Shown: positions 8,166 through 16,810 of the stretch, in pieces
Layout of the letters: each line of letters starts with the position of its first letter
How positions within the stretch are numbered: position 1 is the stretch's first letter
Assembly (NCBI RefSeq): GCF_024168825.1
Contig: NZ_JALJWH010000001.1
Location: forward strand, 2,232,001-2,296,000
Reading direction: 5' to 3'
Source: Paenarthrobacter sp. A20
GTDB taxonomy: Bacteria > Actinomycetota > Actinomycetes > Actinomycetales > Micrococcaceae
Length of the DNA: 64,000 nucleotides
Notes under the pieces: model-generated
Database searches by the model: none
Told to the model about the DNA's origin: nothing
The model's input: the letters and a program-made list of their open reading frames with translations, nothing else
Made by a program: the position numbers and the translations under genes

Positions 8166-10523
8166 CTAGCCCCGCCGCACCTCCACCGGCGTCAGCATCT
8201 CCCGCTCGAACCCCACCACACGCCGCGGCCCGTGCAGGATGACCTCGTGGGAAGCAACATCGGCAGTGCTGGACGTCGAAACATACAGCTTCACCAGCCC
8301 GGGAGTCACCACACGGTGGAGGTCCAGTCCGGTGAAAGACGTACGGTCCGCATGCACCACAAAATCGACGACGGCGGACGCACCGGCTTCCAACTCGACG
8401 CGGGCGTAGCCGATCAGCTCGCGAACGGGACGAACCACTTCGCCCACCGGATCCTCCAGGTACAGCTGCACAACCTCGGCACCACCACGGGAACCCGTGT
8501 TGGTGACCGTGCAGCTGACGGTGACCGAATCCGACGTCGACATCGTGGGAGCGCTGCATTGGTGATCGGAAAGTTCAAACGTCGTATAGGACAGGCCATG
8601 CCCGAAGCCGAACAGCGGCGAAGGATCCAGCGCGCTGACCCCGCTGGGTCCGGCGAGCTTCGAATGCAGGTAGGTGCCGGGCTGGCCGCCGGGGGAACGG
8701 GGCACTGAGACCGGGAGCTTTCCGGAGGGATTGGCGACGCCGGTCAGAACGTCCCACAGGGCGGAACCGCCCTCTTCGCCGGGGAAGAAGCCCTGGACGA
8801 TCGCGTCGGCGCGGTCAACAAAGGCGCCCAAGGCATACGGGCGTCCACTCAGGACCACCACCACGGCACGAGTCCCGGAGGCCTCACACGAAGCCAGGAC
8901 TTGGTCCAGCATCTGATGTTGGTCGCCGGGAAGCCGGAGATCGGCGGCGTCGTTTCCTTCACCGGAGGTACCCCGGCCGAACAGCCCAGCGTTGTCGCCA
9001 ACCACCACCACGCACGTGTCCACTGAGGATGCCACCTGGCACGCTTCGGCGATCTGCTTTTCCGTGGCCGCTTCACAGTTGCCGGTGACGGACGTGGTCA
9101 CGGTGCCAAACCGTCCAGCGGCAACAGCTGCCACGGAGGGGACGGAAATACCCATGGGAACCTCTGGATGGGAAGCCCCCACGTGAGCGTCGAAGGAGTA
9201 GCAGCCCAGCATCGCGAAAGGGTCCTCGGCCAGCGGTCCAACAACACCCAGCGAAGCAGCCGGATCAAGTGGCAGCGCCGGAGACCCCTTGAACTCCCGG
9301 TTGCTCAGCAACACCAACGATTGCGTCGCCAATTCGCGGGCCAACACCCGGTTTGCCGGGGGATCCAGCTCAAGTGGATCGGACTCGTTGACGCTGGAGA
9401 GTACCGGAGGAGCCGCCGGGAAATCGGGCGACAACAGCCCCAGGTCGGCCTTCTGCGTCAGGACCCGGCGCAGGGCTCCATCCACAACAGATTCGTCCAG
9501 CGCGCCTTCCCGGATGCGACGCAGCAGCGGCTCGCCGAAGCAGTTCACCGTAGGGAGTTCAACGTCGACGCCGGCACTCAGGGCCAGCACCGCGGCGTCG
9601 CCGGAATCTGCGGCCACGCCGTGCGTGAGGTCCAGGAATGCGACGCCGAAGTAGTCTGCCACCACTGTCCCGGCGAAGCCCCATTCCTCACGAAGCAGCC
9701 CGGTCAACAGGGCGCGGTTCGCGGCGGCCGGTACGCCGTCGACGTCGGTATAGGCGTGCATCACGGAACGCGCACCGCCGTGGCGGATCGCCATTTCAAA
9801 CGGCGGCACCATGACGTCGGCCATTTCGCGGGGGCCCATGGAGACGGGCGCGTGGTTGCGGCCAGCCTGGGAGGCTGAGTAGCCCACGAAGTGTTTGAGT
9901 GTGGCGACGATGCCGGTGGATTCCAGCCCTTGGACGTAGGCGGTGGCCACGGTTCCTACCAGATACGGGTCCTCGCCGATGGTTTCCTCCACGCGGCCCC
10001 ACCGGAGATCCCGCACCACATCCAGCACCGGAGCCAAGCCTTGATGCACGCCCAGGGCCCGCATGCTCGTACCAATCCGGGCCGCCATTACCTGCACCAA
10101 ACCAGGGTTGAACGTGGCGCCCCACGCCAGGGGCACCGGGAAGGCGGTCGCTTTCCAAGCGGCCAGACCCGCCAGGCATTCCTCGTGAACCTGCGCCGGA
10201 ATCCCGAAACGGGACGCGGCCATGATCTGCTCCTGTGCGGCGGCCAGCCGGCGCGCGCCTTCGGCGGGTTCCACCGGAACGGTGCCGTACATGCGTGTGA
10301 TCTGGCCCAGTCCATCGGCGATGATCTCCTCCCAGGAGCGCGTATCGCCGGCCATCTGGTTCTGCAGTGGGGCAACGGAATCGCCGTCGGTGGAAGCGTT
10401 GACCCACACTCCCACAAGCTGGGCGAGCTTTTCCTCGAGGGTCATTTCACGGATGAGGTGCTCAACGACGTCCGACGCGGGAACGCGGGCAAGTGCTTGC
10501 TGATCGGCGGCGCCGGTGCTCAC
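8166..10523 (-). CDS. Glycoside hydrolase family 3 beta-glucosidase
   Basis: 785 residues from a GTG with a TAGGAGA ribosome-binding site. Domain order is GH3 N-terminal barrel (residues about 25-340, catalytic nucleophile Asp in VVADYFGV near residue 288; KHFVGYSASQAGRNHAP substrate loop), GH3 C-terminal sandwich (about 400-620, VVVVGDNAGLFGRGTSGEGND) and a C-terminal fibronectin-III-like domain (about 670-765). No signal peptide, so a cytoplasmic enzyme cleaving imported beta-linked oligosaccharides or xylosides. Divergent from the oxidoreductase gene, with palindromes between them, so probably controlled by the nearby LacI regulator. Confidence 0.92.
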   Translation of the reverse strand: MSTGAADQQALARVPASDVVEHLIREMTLEEKLAQLVGVWVNASTDGDSVAPLQNQMAGDTRSWEEIIADGLGQITRMYGTVPVEPAEGARRLAAAQEQIMAASRFGIPAQVHEECLAGLAAWKATAFPVPLAWGATFNPGLVQVMAARIGTSMRALGVHQGLAPVLDVVRDLRWGRVEETIGEDPYLVGTVATAYVQGLESTGIVATLKHFVGYSASQAGRNHAPVSMGPREMADVMVPPFEMAIRHGGARSVMHAYTDVDGVPAAANRALLTGLLREEWGFAGTVVADYFGVAFLDLTHGVAADSGDAAVLALSAGVDVELPTVNCFGEPLLRRIREGALDESVVDGALRRVLTQKADLGLLSPDFPAAPPVLSSVNESDPLELDPPANRVLARELATQSLVLLSNREFKGSPALPLDPAASLGVVGPLAEDPFAMLGCYSFDAHVGASHPEVPMGISVPSVAAVAAGRFGTVTTSVTGNCEAATEKQIAEACQVASSVDTCVVVVGDNAGLFGRGTSGEGNDAADLRLPGDQHQMLDQVLASCEASGTRAVVVVLSGRPYALGAFVDRADAIVQGFFPGEEGGSALWDVLTGVANPSGKLPVSVPRSPGGQPGTYLHSKLAGPSGVSALDPSPLFGFGHGLSYTTFELSDHQCSAPTMSTSDSVTVSCTVTNTGSRGGAEVVQLYLEDPVGEVVRPVRELIGYARVELEAGASAVVDFVVHADRTSFTGLDLHRVVTPGLVKLYVSTSSTADVASHEVILHGPRRVVGFEREMLTPVEVRRG

Positions 10524-10549
10524 GGGGTCTCCTAGGGTTGCAGGGGCAA

Positions 10550-10587
10550 TTTCTAGAAACTATCAGAAATTTCTATTTAGTTTCTAG
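10550..10587. promoter_or_regulatory. Nested palindrome array upstream of the GH3 gene
   Basis: TTTCTAGAAA (10550-10559) and AGAAATTTCT (10565-10574) are both perfect 10-bp palindromes. TCTAGAAACT (10552-10561) is repeated in inverted form as AGTTTCTAGA at about 10578-10587, enclosing the second palindrome. Centres are about 15-16 bp apart. The set lies 27-66 bp upstream of the GH3 start in the 194-bp divergent promoter region, so it is a plausible operator cluster. Confidence 0.5.
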
Positions 10588-10670
10588 AGTCAGAAAGTGT
10601 TGATTTACGAGCAGAATCTCCATAGCGTTGATGCCACACAGTGGTGAAGCAGCATCCAGAGACCAGCAAA

Positions 10671-10695
10671 GTTCCGAAACTTTCCGAATATTTCC
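10671..10695. promoter_or_regulatory. Candidate LacI-family operator before the oxidoreductase gene
   Basis: Contains TTCCGAA twice. The 10-mer ACTTTCCGAA (10679-10688) recurs exactly at 13531-13540, 47 bp upstream of the LacI gene start, and GAAACTTTCC recurs inverted at about 13439-13448. Repetition of the same partial palindrome at the two ends of the gene cluster suggests a common operator for the LacI regulator encoded at 13587. Confidence 0.45.
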
Positions 10696-10717
10696 ATCCT
10701 GAATCCTACGGAGAAAC

Positions 10718-11824
10718 ATGCAGACGTACCGAGTGGCCATCGTGGGCACGGGCGGCATCGCAGCAGTTCACGCATCCAACCTGGCCCGCACCGACAACCG
10801 GGCCGAGCTCGTGGCCGCGTGCGACGTCGACGACGCACGCCTCCAGGCCTTTGGCGATGAACACGGCATAGTCGGCCGCTACCAGAGCCTCACCGAGTTG
10901 CTGGCTGAGGCAAAACCAGACATCGTGCATCTCTGCACCCCGCCGATGATGCACATTGACCAGGCGATTGAGTGCCTCGAGGCCGGCGCGCATGTCCTTT
11001 CCGAGAAGCCTCCGGCCCTGAGCCTGGCCGACTTTGACCGGCTCAACGACGCACAAGCCAAGGGTGGCGCCCAGTTCTCGTGCGTCTTCCAGCACCGCTT
11101 CGGCGACGCCTCAACCGCGGCCCGAACCCTGATCGGCGGCAGCGATTTCGGCCGCCCGCTCGTGGCCCGCTGCGACACCCTCTGGTACCGGCCCGATGAA
11201 TACTTCGACCTGCCGTGGCGGGGCACTTGGAAAGCCGAGGGCGGCGGGCCCACCATGGGCCACGGCATCCACCAGTTCGATCTCCTCCTCCACCTGCTCG
11301 GTCCGTGGGAAGAGGTCAGCGCGATCGCTTCCAGGCAAGCCCGCGCCACGTCCACCGAGGACTTCTCTGCCGCGCTGGTCCGCTTCGGGAATGGCGCCGC
11401 CGCCACCGTCATCAACTCCCTGCTCTCCCCGCGGGAAACCTCGGACATCCGCGTCGACTGCGAGTTCGCCACCATTGAACTCAGCCACCTCTACGGCTAC
11501 GGCACCAAGGACTGGACCATCACGGCAGCGCCCGGACACGAGGACGCCGTGTCGGAGGCCTGGACCGGGCAACCATTGGAGCGCGGAAGCGGCCACTCAG
11601 CGCAATTCCTCGCCATGTATGACGCGCTCGACGCCGGACTGCCCCTCCCAGCCGGCGCGGACTCAGCGCGCCAAACCCTGGAGTTCGCTGCCGCGATTTA
11701 CGCATCGGCCTTTACCGGCCGCCCCGTGCGCCGCGGAGAAATCGTCCCCGGCCATGCCTTCTACGAGGGGATGGACGGCGAAGGGCGCGGCACCCGCGTC
11801 CTCGCCTCCACAGTCCGCCTGTAA
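10718..11824 (+). CDS. Gfo/Idh/MocA family NAD(P)-dependent oxidoreductase
   Basis: 368 residues. The N-terminal Rossmann fold shows GTGGIAAVHASNL (residues about 10-22), then LCTPPMMHIDQAIECLEAGAHVLSEKPPAL with the EKP lysine. The C-terminal GFO/IDH domain contains the GHGIHQFDLLLHLLG helix with the catalytic-type histidine. Acts in the cytosol on a sugar, inositol or glycoside derivative. Good ribosome-binding site (GGAG, 5 bp). First gene of a cluster with the PmoA-like gene (25 bp later), cupin and LacI genes; divergent from GH3. Confidence 0.9.
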   Translation: MQTYRVAIVGTGGIAAVHASNLARTDNRAELVAACDVDDARLQAFGDEHGIVGRYQSLTELLAEAKPDIVHLCTPPMMHIDQAIECLEAGAHVLSEKPPALSLADFDRLNDAQAKGGAQFSCVFQHRFGDASTAARTLIGGSDFGRPLVARCDTLWYRPDEYFDLPWRGTWKAEGGGPTMGHGIHQFDLLLHLLGPWEEVSAIASRQARATSTEDFSAALVRFGNGAAATVINSLLSPRETSDIRVDCEFATIELSHLYGYGTKDWTITAAPGHEDAVSEAWTGQPLERGSGHSAQFLAMYDALDAGLPLPAGADSARQTLEFAAAIYASAFTGRPVRRGEIVPGHAFYEGMDGEGRGTRVLASTVRL

Positions 11825-11849
11825 ACCCGAACCCAACCGGAGAACCCTT

Positions 11850-12812
11850 ATGGCCACCTCAACGCAGACCTCACTGACCGATACCCTCAGCTACATCGAC
11901 GACGGCCGCTCCCTGACCTTTAAGGTCGGGGCCCAGGCCATCGCCACGTACACGTACCACGCCACGGACGAGCAGTACGAAAGCCCGCGTCCCTTCTTCC
12001 ACCCACTGACCACCTTGGAAGGGGACGAGGTCACCATTTCAAGGCCATGGGACCATGTGTGGCACAAGGGCCTTTCGTGGGCGTTGCCGAATGTGGGCGA
12101 CCACAATTTCTGGGGCGGAGCCACGTACACCCGGGAGACCGGCTACGCGAACCTGGACAACAACGGGGCCATGAACCACCAGGCCTTCACGAGCATTGAG
12201 GAGTCCGGGTCAGGAATCACTGCCACGGAATCCCTGCTCTGGACTGGACAGCCGGCCCAGGGCGGGCAGGAGGGCGCACCCCTGATCAAGGAAAGGCGTC
12301 GCTTTAGCGTCCAGATCCTCCCAGCCGACAACGCGTGGGCGCTCCTGTTCGAAACCACCATGGACAACGTCTCCGGCGCTGAGATCGGCATCGGCAGCCC
12401 CACCACGGAAGGCCGCGACAACGCAGGATATGGCGGACTGTTCTGGCGCGGGCCGCGCTCCTTCACTGGCGGCGAATTCCGCTCCGAATCCGGGGCCGGG
12501 GCTGATGAGTTCATGGGCACCCGCTCGCCGTGGATCGCCTTTACCGGGCAGCACGACGCAACGTGCCGGAAGTCCAGCATCATGTTCGTCGAAGACCAAG
12601 CCAACCCGGGCGCTTCCAACCAATGGTTCGCCCGCTCTTCCATGTTTGCCTGCCTCGGCTCAGCGCCGTTCTTCAGTGAAGTAGTCCCGCTGAAGGAGGG
12701 CAAACCGCTCACGTACCGGTACGCCGTCGTGATTGCCGACGGTTCCCTCGCCGACCACCAAGCTGCCGCCCTTGCCGACGCTGCCGCAGCCGCGCTGGAC
12801 GGTTGGGTCTAA
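11850..12812 (+). CDS. PmoA-like family protein (DUF6807)
   Basis: 320 residues from the ATG at 11850, with GGAGAA at good spacing. Key segments are RPFFHPLTTLEGDEVT, DHVWHKGLSWALPNVGDHNFWGG and GGLFWRGPRSF, typical of the 'methane oxygenase PmoA' (DUF6807) family; despite the name these are soluble proteins found with Gfo/Idh/MocA dehydrogenases in sugar-catabolism clusters. Biochemical role unknown. Co-transcribed with the upstream oxidoreductase. The longer frame extending upstream overlaps that gene and is not used. Confidence 0.85.
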   Translation: MATSTQTSLTDTLSYIDDGRSLTFKVGAQAIATYTYHATDEQYESPRPFFHPLTTLEGDEVTISRPWDHVWHKGLSWALPNVGDHNFWGGATYTRETGYANLDNNGAMNHQAFTSIEESGSGITATESLLWTGQPAQGGQEGAPLIKERRRFSVQILPADNAWALLFETTMDNVSGAEIGIGSPTTEGRDNAGYGGLFWRGPRSFTGGEFRSESGAGADEFMGTRSPWIAFTGQHDATCRKSSIMFVEDQANPGASNQWFARSSMFACLGSAPFFSEVVPLKEGKPLTYRYAVVIADGSLADHQAAALADAAAAALDGWV

Positions 12813-13561
12813 CCGTGTGCAACTCGTTCCCGGGCGCCACAGCGGTTTCTGAGGTCAGCATTTACGACTGGCCCGGGATGGACGGTGCGGCCGGCGGCTC
12901 TCCGCATCTGCACACGGCGTCCACCGAGGCGTACGTGGTGCAGCAGGGGACCGGCCGCCTGGAGACCCTCGACTCGCGCGGTTTCACGTCCACTCCGCTT
13001 GCACCCGGGACGGTGGTCTGGTTTACGCCGGGCACAGTGCACCGCGCCATCAATGACAGCGGTGACCTCAGGGTCCTGGTGGTCATGCAGAATGCAGGGC
13101 TGCCAGAGAATGGCGACGCCGTGATGACCTTCCCGCCCGAGCACCTGGTGGACGTCAAGGCCTACTCACGTGCCGCTTCCCTTCCTTCCCGGGACGCCGA
13201 CGGCGGTGACGCGGCTGCGGAGGCGGCCGCGCGCCGTCGTCGGGACCTGGCTTTGGAGGGGTACCTGGAGCTGAAAGCGGCTGTACTTGAGTCAGGAGTC
13301 GCGGCGCTCGCCGATTTTCATGCGTCCGCCGCCCAGTTGGTGAGCGGCAAGACCGGCGCCTGGCGGGGGTATTTGGCCGGGGGCGCGCAACGCCAGGCGG
13401 GTTTGACGGGGCAGCAGTTGGAGTCTCTCGAATCAATGGAAAGTTTCTACTTGCAAGATGCGAGGACTACGATGGGCGAACGGAAAACCCGCAGGATCTA
13501 TGGCATGTGTGGCCGGATCCAGGCGTGGGAACTTTCCGAAACTGCAAACGCCGGGACGTGA
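12803..13561 (+). CDS. Cupin-domain protein
   Basis: About 252 residues. Starts could be the TTG at 12803 (overlapping the PmoA-like stop) or the GTG at 12815. An N-terminal cupin barrel has both motifs: SPHLHTASTEAYVVQQGTG (metal ligands His/His/Glu) and PGTVHRAIND (third His). The C-terminal half is helical with no recognised domain. Likely a sugar-binding or isomerase-type cupin or a ligand sensor in the same catabolic operon. The 3' end carries the candidate LacI operator inside the coding region. Confidence 0.78.
   Translation: MGLTVCNSFPGATAVSEVSIYDWPGMDGAAGGSPHLHTASTEAYVVQQGTGRLETLDSRGFTSTPLAPGTVVWFTPGTVHRAINDSGDLRVLVVMQNAGLPENGDAVMTFPPEHLVDVKAYSRAASLPSRDADGGDAAAEAAARRRRDLALEGYLELKAAVLESGVAALADFHASAAQLVSGKTGAWRGYLAGGAQRQAGLTGQQLESLESMESFYLQDARTTMGERKTRRIYGMCGRIQAWELSETANAGT
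13531..13545. promoter_or_regulatory. Candidate operator upstream of the LacI gene
   Basis: ACTTTCCGAAACT is a one-mismatch odd palindrome around a central C. Its first ten bases are identical to 10679-10688. It lies 42-57 bp upstream of the LacI start, inside the 3' end of the cupin gene, which fits autoregulation from an internal promoter. Confidence 0.4.
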
Positions 13562-13586
13562 TTCCCGGCTTGAGAGGTGGGGACCT

Positions 13587-14609
13587 ATGGTGACCAAGCA
13601 GGACTCGGGGCGGGCTACGATCAGCGAGATCGCGCGCGAGGCCGGAGTGTCCGTGCCTACGGTTTCCAAGGTCCTTAACGGCCATGCCCACGTCGCCGCA
13701 GCCACGCGGGCGAAGGTGGAAGAGATCATCGCCAAGCGTGACTACGCCCGCCGGCCGGCCAAGCGCAGCAAGAAAGCCGGGCTCATTGACCTGGTGTTCC
13801 CTGGCATGGGCTCGGAGTGGGCGTGCGAAATCATCGAAGGCGTGGAGCGCGTGGCCCAGGAAGCCGGTTACGGAACGGTGGTCAGCAGCCTGTCGCTGGA
13901 TGGCTCGCGCATTCGACCATGGCTGGCCAACCTTGCGGAGCGAAAGTCCGACGGCGTCTTGCTCGCCGTCTATGAACTGGACTCCAAGCAGATCCAGCGC
14001 ATCAAGTCCCTAGGCATTCCCGTGATCCTCATCGACCCTGTCGGGCAGCCGGGGCCGGACCTCATGACCGTGGGGGCCGCCAACTGGGACGGGGCGTTCT
14101 CGGCCACCGAGCACTTGTTGAAGCTTGGTCACACCCGGATCGGCATGATCGGTGGGCGTGAGGATCTTCAGTGCAGCGGTGCCCGTGAGGATGGGTATGT
14201 GGCGGCGCTGCGCCGTGCCGGGCTTGATGTCGATCCTTCGTTGATGGTGCCAGGCGATTTCTCCACCGAATCCGGGGCCCGGGGGACCGAGGCCCTGCTG
14301 GCACTCCCCGAACGGCCCACAGCGATCTTCACCGGCAACGATGCGCAGGCCCTTGGGGCGTACCGCGCCGCGCGTTCGGCCGGGCTAAGGATTCCCGAGG
14401 ACCTCTCCATCATTGGCTTCGACGACATTCCCGCCGCGGAATGGATCGAGCCAGGCCTGACCACCATCCGCCAGCCAGTGGTCCAGATGGCAGAAACCGC
14501 CATGCGCGCGCTGCTCCGGCACCTCGAAGGTGATGAGGAATTGCCGCAGCGCATCGAGCTGGGAACTGAGCTGGTGGTGAGGGGCTCGACGGCGGCGCCG
14601 GCGTCTTAG
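13587..14609 (+). CDS. LacI-family transcriptional regulator
   Basis: 340 residues from the ATG at 13587 (GAGGTGGGGA ribosome-binding site). N-terminal LacI helix-turn-helix: ATISEIAREAGVSVPTVSKVLNG, hinge helix near residues 50-60, then a periplasmic-binding-like sensor domain with IFTGNDAQALGAYRAARSAGLRIPEDLSIIGFDDI. Probably senses the sugar released by the GH3 enzyme and controls the divergent GH3 and oxidoreductase units. The stop overlaps that of the convergent LysR gene (14606-14609). Confidence 0.92.
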   Translation: MVTKQDSGRATISEIAREAGVSVPTVSKVLNGHAHVAAATRAKVEEIIAKRDYARRPAKRSKKAGLIDLVFPGMGSEWACEIIEGVERVAQEAGYGTVVSSLSLDGSRIRPWLANLAERKSDGVLLAVYELDSKQIQRIKSLGIPVILIDPVGQPGPDLMTVGAANWDGAFSATEHLLKLGHTRIGMIGGREDLQCSGAREDGYVAALRRAGLDVDPSLMVPGDFSTESGARGTEALLALPERPTAIFTGNDAQALGAYRAARSAGLRIPEDLSIIGFDDIPAAEWIEPGLTTIRQPVVQMAETAMRALLRHLEGDEELPQRIELGTELVVRGSTAAPAS

Positions 14610-15502
14610 GGGCCGTGAGCCTCCACGGATTGCAGGAACTCGACGGATTGCAGGAACAGGGGCACTAGAGGGTCCTTGGTTCCGACCAGCCAAGCGGTTC
14701 CGATGCTCCACATCGAGGACTCGAGGTGGAGAGGCACCAGCTGTACGCCTTCAGGAATGATGGCGGAGGTGCTCTCCGGAACTATGGCGGGGCCGGCTCC
14801 GGCGGCGACGAGCGCCAGCACTGTGAGCAGGTCCGACGTTTGGTACAGGACATGTGGATGTGCGCCAAGGTCCGTGAACAGCATGCCGGTTTGAGCCGCC
14901 AGGCCGGGGCCGCGTTCCGGATCCAGACGGATGACGGAGCAGCCGTCGAGGTACTCCCGGAGTGATTCACGCGTGGATGGGGGGACCGGGTCTGCGCTGG
15001 GAATCGCAAGGGCCAGGCGATCGCGGCGAATCATCCGGGTGGCAATATCTTGTGGGGCCGGCAGGCGAACGAATCCGATACCGAGGGCCCCGCTGCGGAG
15101 TGCATCGAACTGCGCCGACGATGACATGTCTTCCAGCCCGATATCGATCGTGGGGTGTTTGGTCCGGAAATCGGCCACGGCGCGCGGGGCAACGTCGATC
15201 GCCGACATGCCGAATCCGACGTTCAGCACACCTTCTGCTCCACCTGCCACACGTTCCATTCGCTGGGCGAGCGCATCCGCCCTGCGCACCAGGTCAATCG
15301 CATCGGCAAGCAGTACTTCACCGGCATTGGTCAGCGTTGCCCCGTGTCGTCCCCGGGTGAACAACAGGCTCCCGGCTTGCCGCTCCAGGAACTGGATCTG
15401 CTTGGTCAGATTGGATTGGGTGGTGGAGAGCGACTTCGCTGCCAGCCCGAAATTCCCGGTCTCCGCGACGGCAACAAAGGATCGCAATAGCCGTATTTCC
15501 AT
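14606..15502 (-). CDS. LysR-family transcriptional regulator
   Basis: 298 residues. N-terminal winged HTH (LRSFVAVAETGNFGLAAKSLSTTQSNLTKQIQFLE, residues 5-40) and a LysR substrate-binding domain (residues about 90-290). Divergent from the nitrilase gene with 111 bp between the starts, so it probably controls it. Odd feature: the C-terminus carries a tandem in-frame duplication (FLQSVE twice) from an 18-bp direct repeat at 14621-14638 and 14639-14656 with one mismatch. Confidence 0.92.
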   Translation of the reverse strand: MEIRLLRSFVAVAETGNFGLAAKSLSTTQSNLTKQIQFLERQAGSLLFTRGRHGATLTNAGEVLLADAIDLVRRADALAQRMERVAGGAEGVLNVGFGMSAIDVAPRAVADFRTKHPTIDIGLEDMSSSAQFDALRSGALGIGFVRLPAPQDIATRMIRRDRLALAIPSADPVPPSTRESLREYLDGCSVIRLDPERGPGLAAQTGMLFTDLGAHPHVLYQTSDLLTVLALVAAGAGPAIVPESTSAIIPEGVQLVPLHLESSMWSIGTAWLVGTKDPLVPLFLQSVEFLQSVEAHGP

Positions 15503-15519
15503 TTATGGACCGTAGTTCC

Positions 15520-15534
15520 ATTCCGAATAGGAAT
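15520..15534. promoter_or_regulatory. LysR-type box between regulator and nitrilase
   Basis: ATTCC-N5-GGAAT, a perfect 5-bp inverted repeat with the T-N11-A layout of LysR recognition sites, placed 18 bp upstream of the LysR start and 80 bp upstream of the nitrilase start. Functional role is inferred from position. Confidence 0.5.
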
Positions 15535-15613
15535 CAAATGGGCGCAAGATTTCATTGGACGGAATGTTTGGAGGCGACCAGCATGGGAGGTGTCCAAACC
15601 CAAGGAGAAACCA

Positions 15614-16591
15614 ATGCCCGCCACCCCCACCCTTCGCGCTTCAGTTGTTCAGTTCGAAGCGGTCCCCGATCGCCCGGACCTCAACCTGAAGACCATCCGC
15701 CGCCTGGCAACCAAGGCCGCAGAGGACGGTGCCCGGATTGTCGTGTTCCCGGAAATGTGCCTCATCGGCTATTGGCACCTCCGCAAGCAGACCCCTCACC
15801 GTTTGCGCCAACTGGCGCAGTCCGAGGATGGGGTACAGGTCCGCGCTGTCAGGGAACTGGCCGAAGAGCTGGACCTGGGAATCGGTATCGGATATTTGGA
15901 GGTCGATGGCGAAGGGCAGCTCTACAACTCCTACTCCCTTTGCCTTCCGGACGGCACCGTTCGCACCCATCGGAAACTGCATGCGTTCGAGCATGATTCC
16001 ATCAGGAGCGGATCGGAGTTCACAGTGTTCGATACGCCCTGGGGAATCAAGGTGGGAATCCTGATCTGCTGGGATAACAACCTGGTGGAGAACGTTCGCG
16101 CCACGGCGCTGCTCGGGGCAACGGTACTCATTGCTCCGCACCAGACGGGCGGCACAAACTCCGTCAGCCCTCGTGGCATGAAGCCGGTCCCTGCCGAACT
16201 GTGGGACAACCGTGAAACGGATCCCGCGGCGATCGAGGCTGCCTTCCGTGGCCCCAGCGGACGCGGGTGGCTTATGCGGTGGCTGCCCGCCCGGGCCCAC
16301 GACAACGGGATTTTCGTTCTCTTCAGCAACGGGGTGGGCCGCGACGACGATGAAATCCGGACAGGGAATTCCATGATCGTGGATCCCTACGGATCGATTG
16401 TGGCCGAGACCTGGGTAGCCGATGAGGCTGTGGTGACCGCCGATTTGGACCTTGGCCTCACACCTCTGTCAACCGGGCGCAGATGGATTCGTGGGCGCCG
16501 GCCCGAACTCTACGACATCCTGATCCGTCGGCAAGGAAACGAGGTGGATGCACGGGCGGCGCGCTTTTCCACGGAGCCCGTCCAGGGCTAG
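15614..16591 (+). CDS. Nitrilase-superfamily carbon-nitrogen hydrolase
   Basis: 325 residues from the ATG at 15614 (AAGGAG, 6-bp spacer; an upstream in-frame start is less likely). The full catalytic triad is visible: Glu47 in VVFPEM, Lys121 in HRKLHAF and Cys152 in ILICWDNN. Cytosolic; hydrolyses an amide, carbamoyl or nitrile bond. The CWDNN surroundings and the SGRGWLMRWLPARAHDNG segment point to an amidase or N-carbamoyl hydrolase rather than a true nitrilase. Regulated by the divergent LysR gene. Confidence 0.88.
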   Translation: MPATPTLRASVVQFEAVPDRPDLNLKTIRRLATKAAEDGARIVVFPEMCLIGYWHLRKQTPHRLRQLAQSEDGVQVRAVRELAEELDLGIGIGYLEVDGEGQLYNSYSLCLPDGTVRTHRKLHAFEHDSIRSGSEFTVFDTPWGIKVGILICWDNNLVENVRATALLGATVLIAPHQTGGTNSVSPRGMKPVPAELWDNRETDPAAIEAAFRGPSGRGWLMRWLPARAHDNGIFVLFSNGVGRDDDEIRTGNSMIVDPYGSIVAETWVADEAVVTADLDLGLTPLSTGRRWIRGRRPELYDILIRRQGNEVDARAARFSTEPVQG

Positions 16592-16810
16592 TGGCCCCCC
16601 GGCGCGCCCGGGGCGCCAAGGAGCAGGCGGTGCCCGGTCCGACGAATCACCGCGCGCCGGTCAATGTAGCTGCAGGTCAAGGCCTTGCGCGCCGCACTTT
16701 GTACCGTTGATCGTTGGGCGATAAGGTATTGCCAGACCGTTTTGCAGAGGGCGGCCCTTTTCGCTCCTTTGCTGTCTGCTGGGGACGCATTTCAGTCAGT
16801 AGGAACGTGC

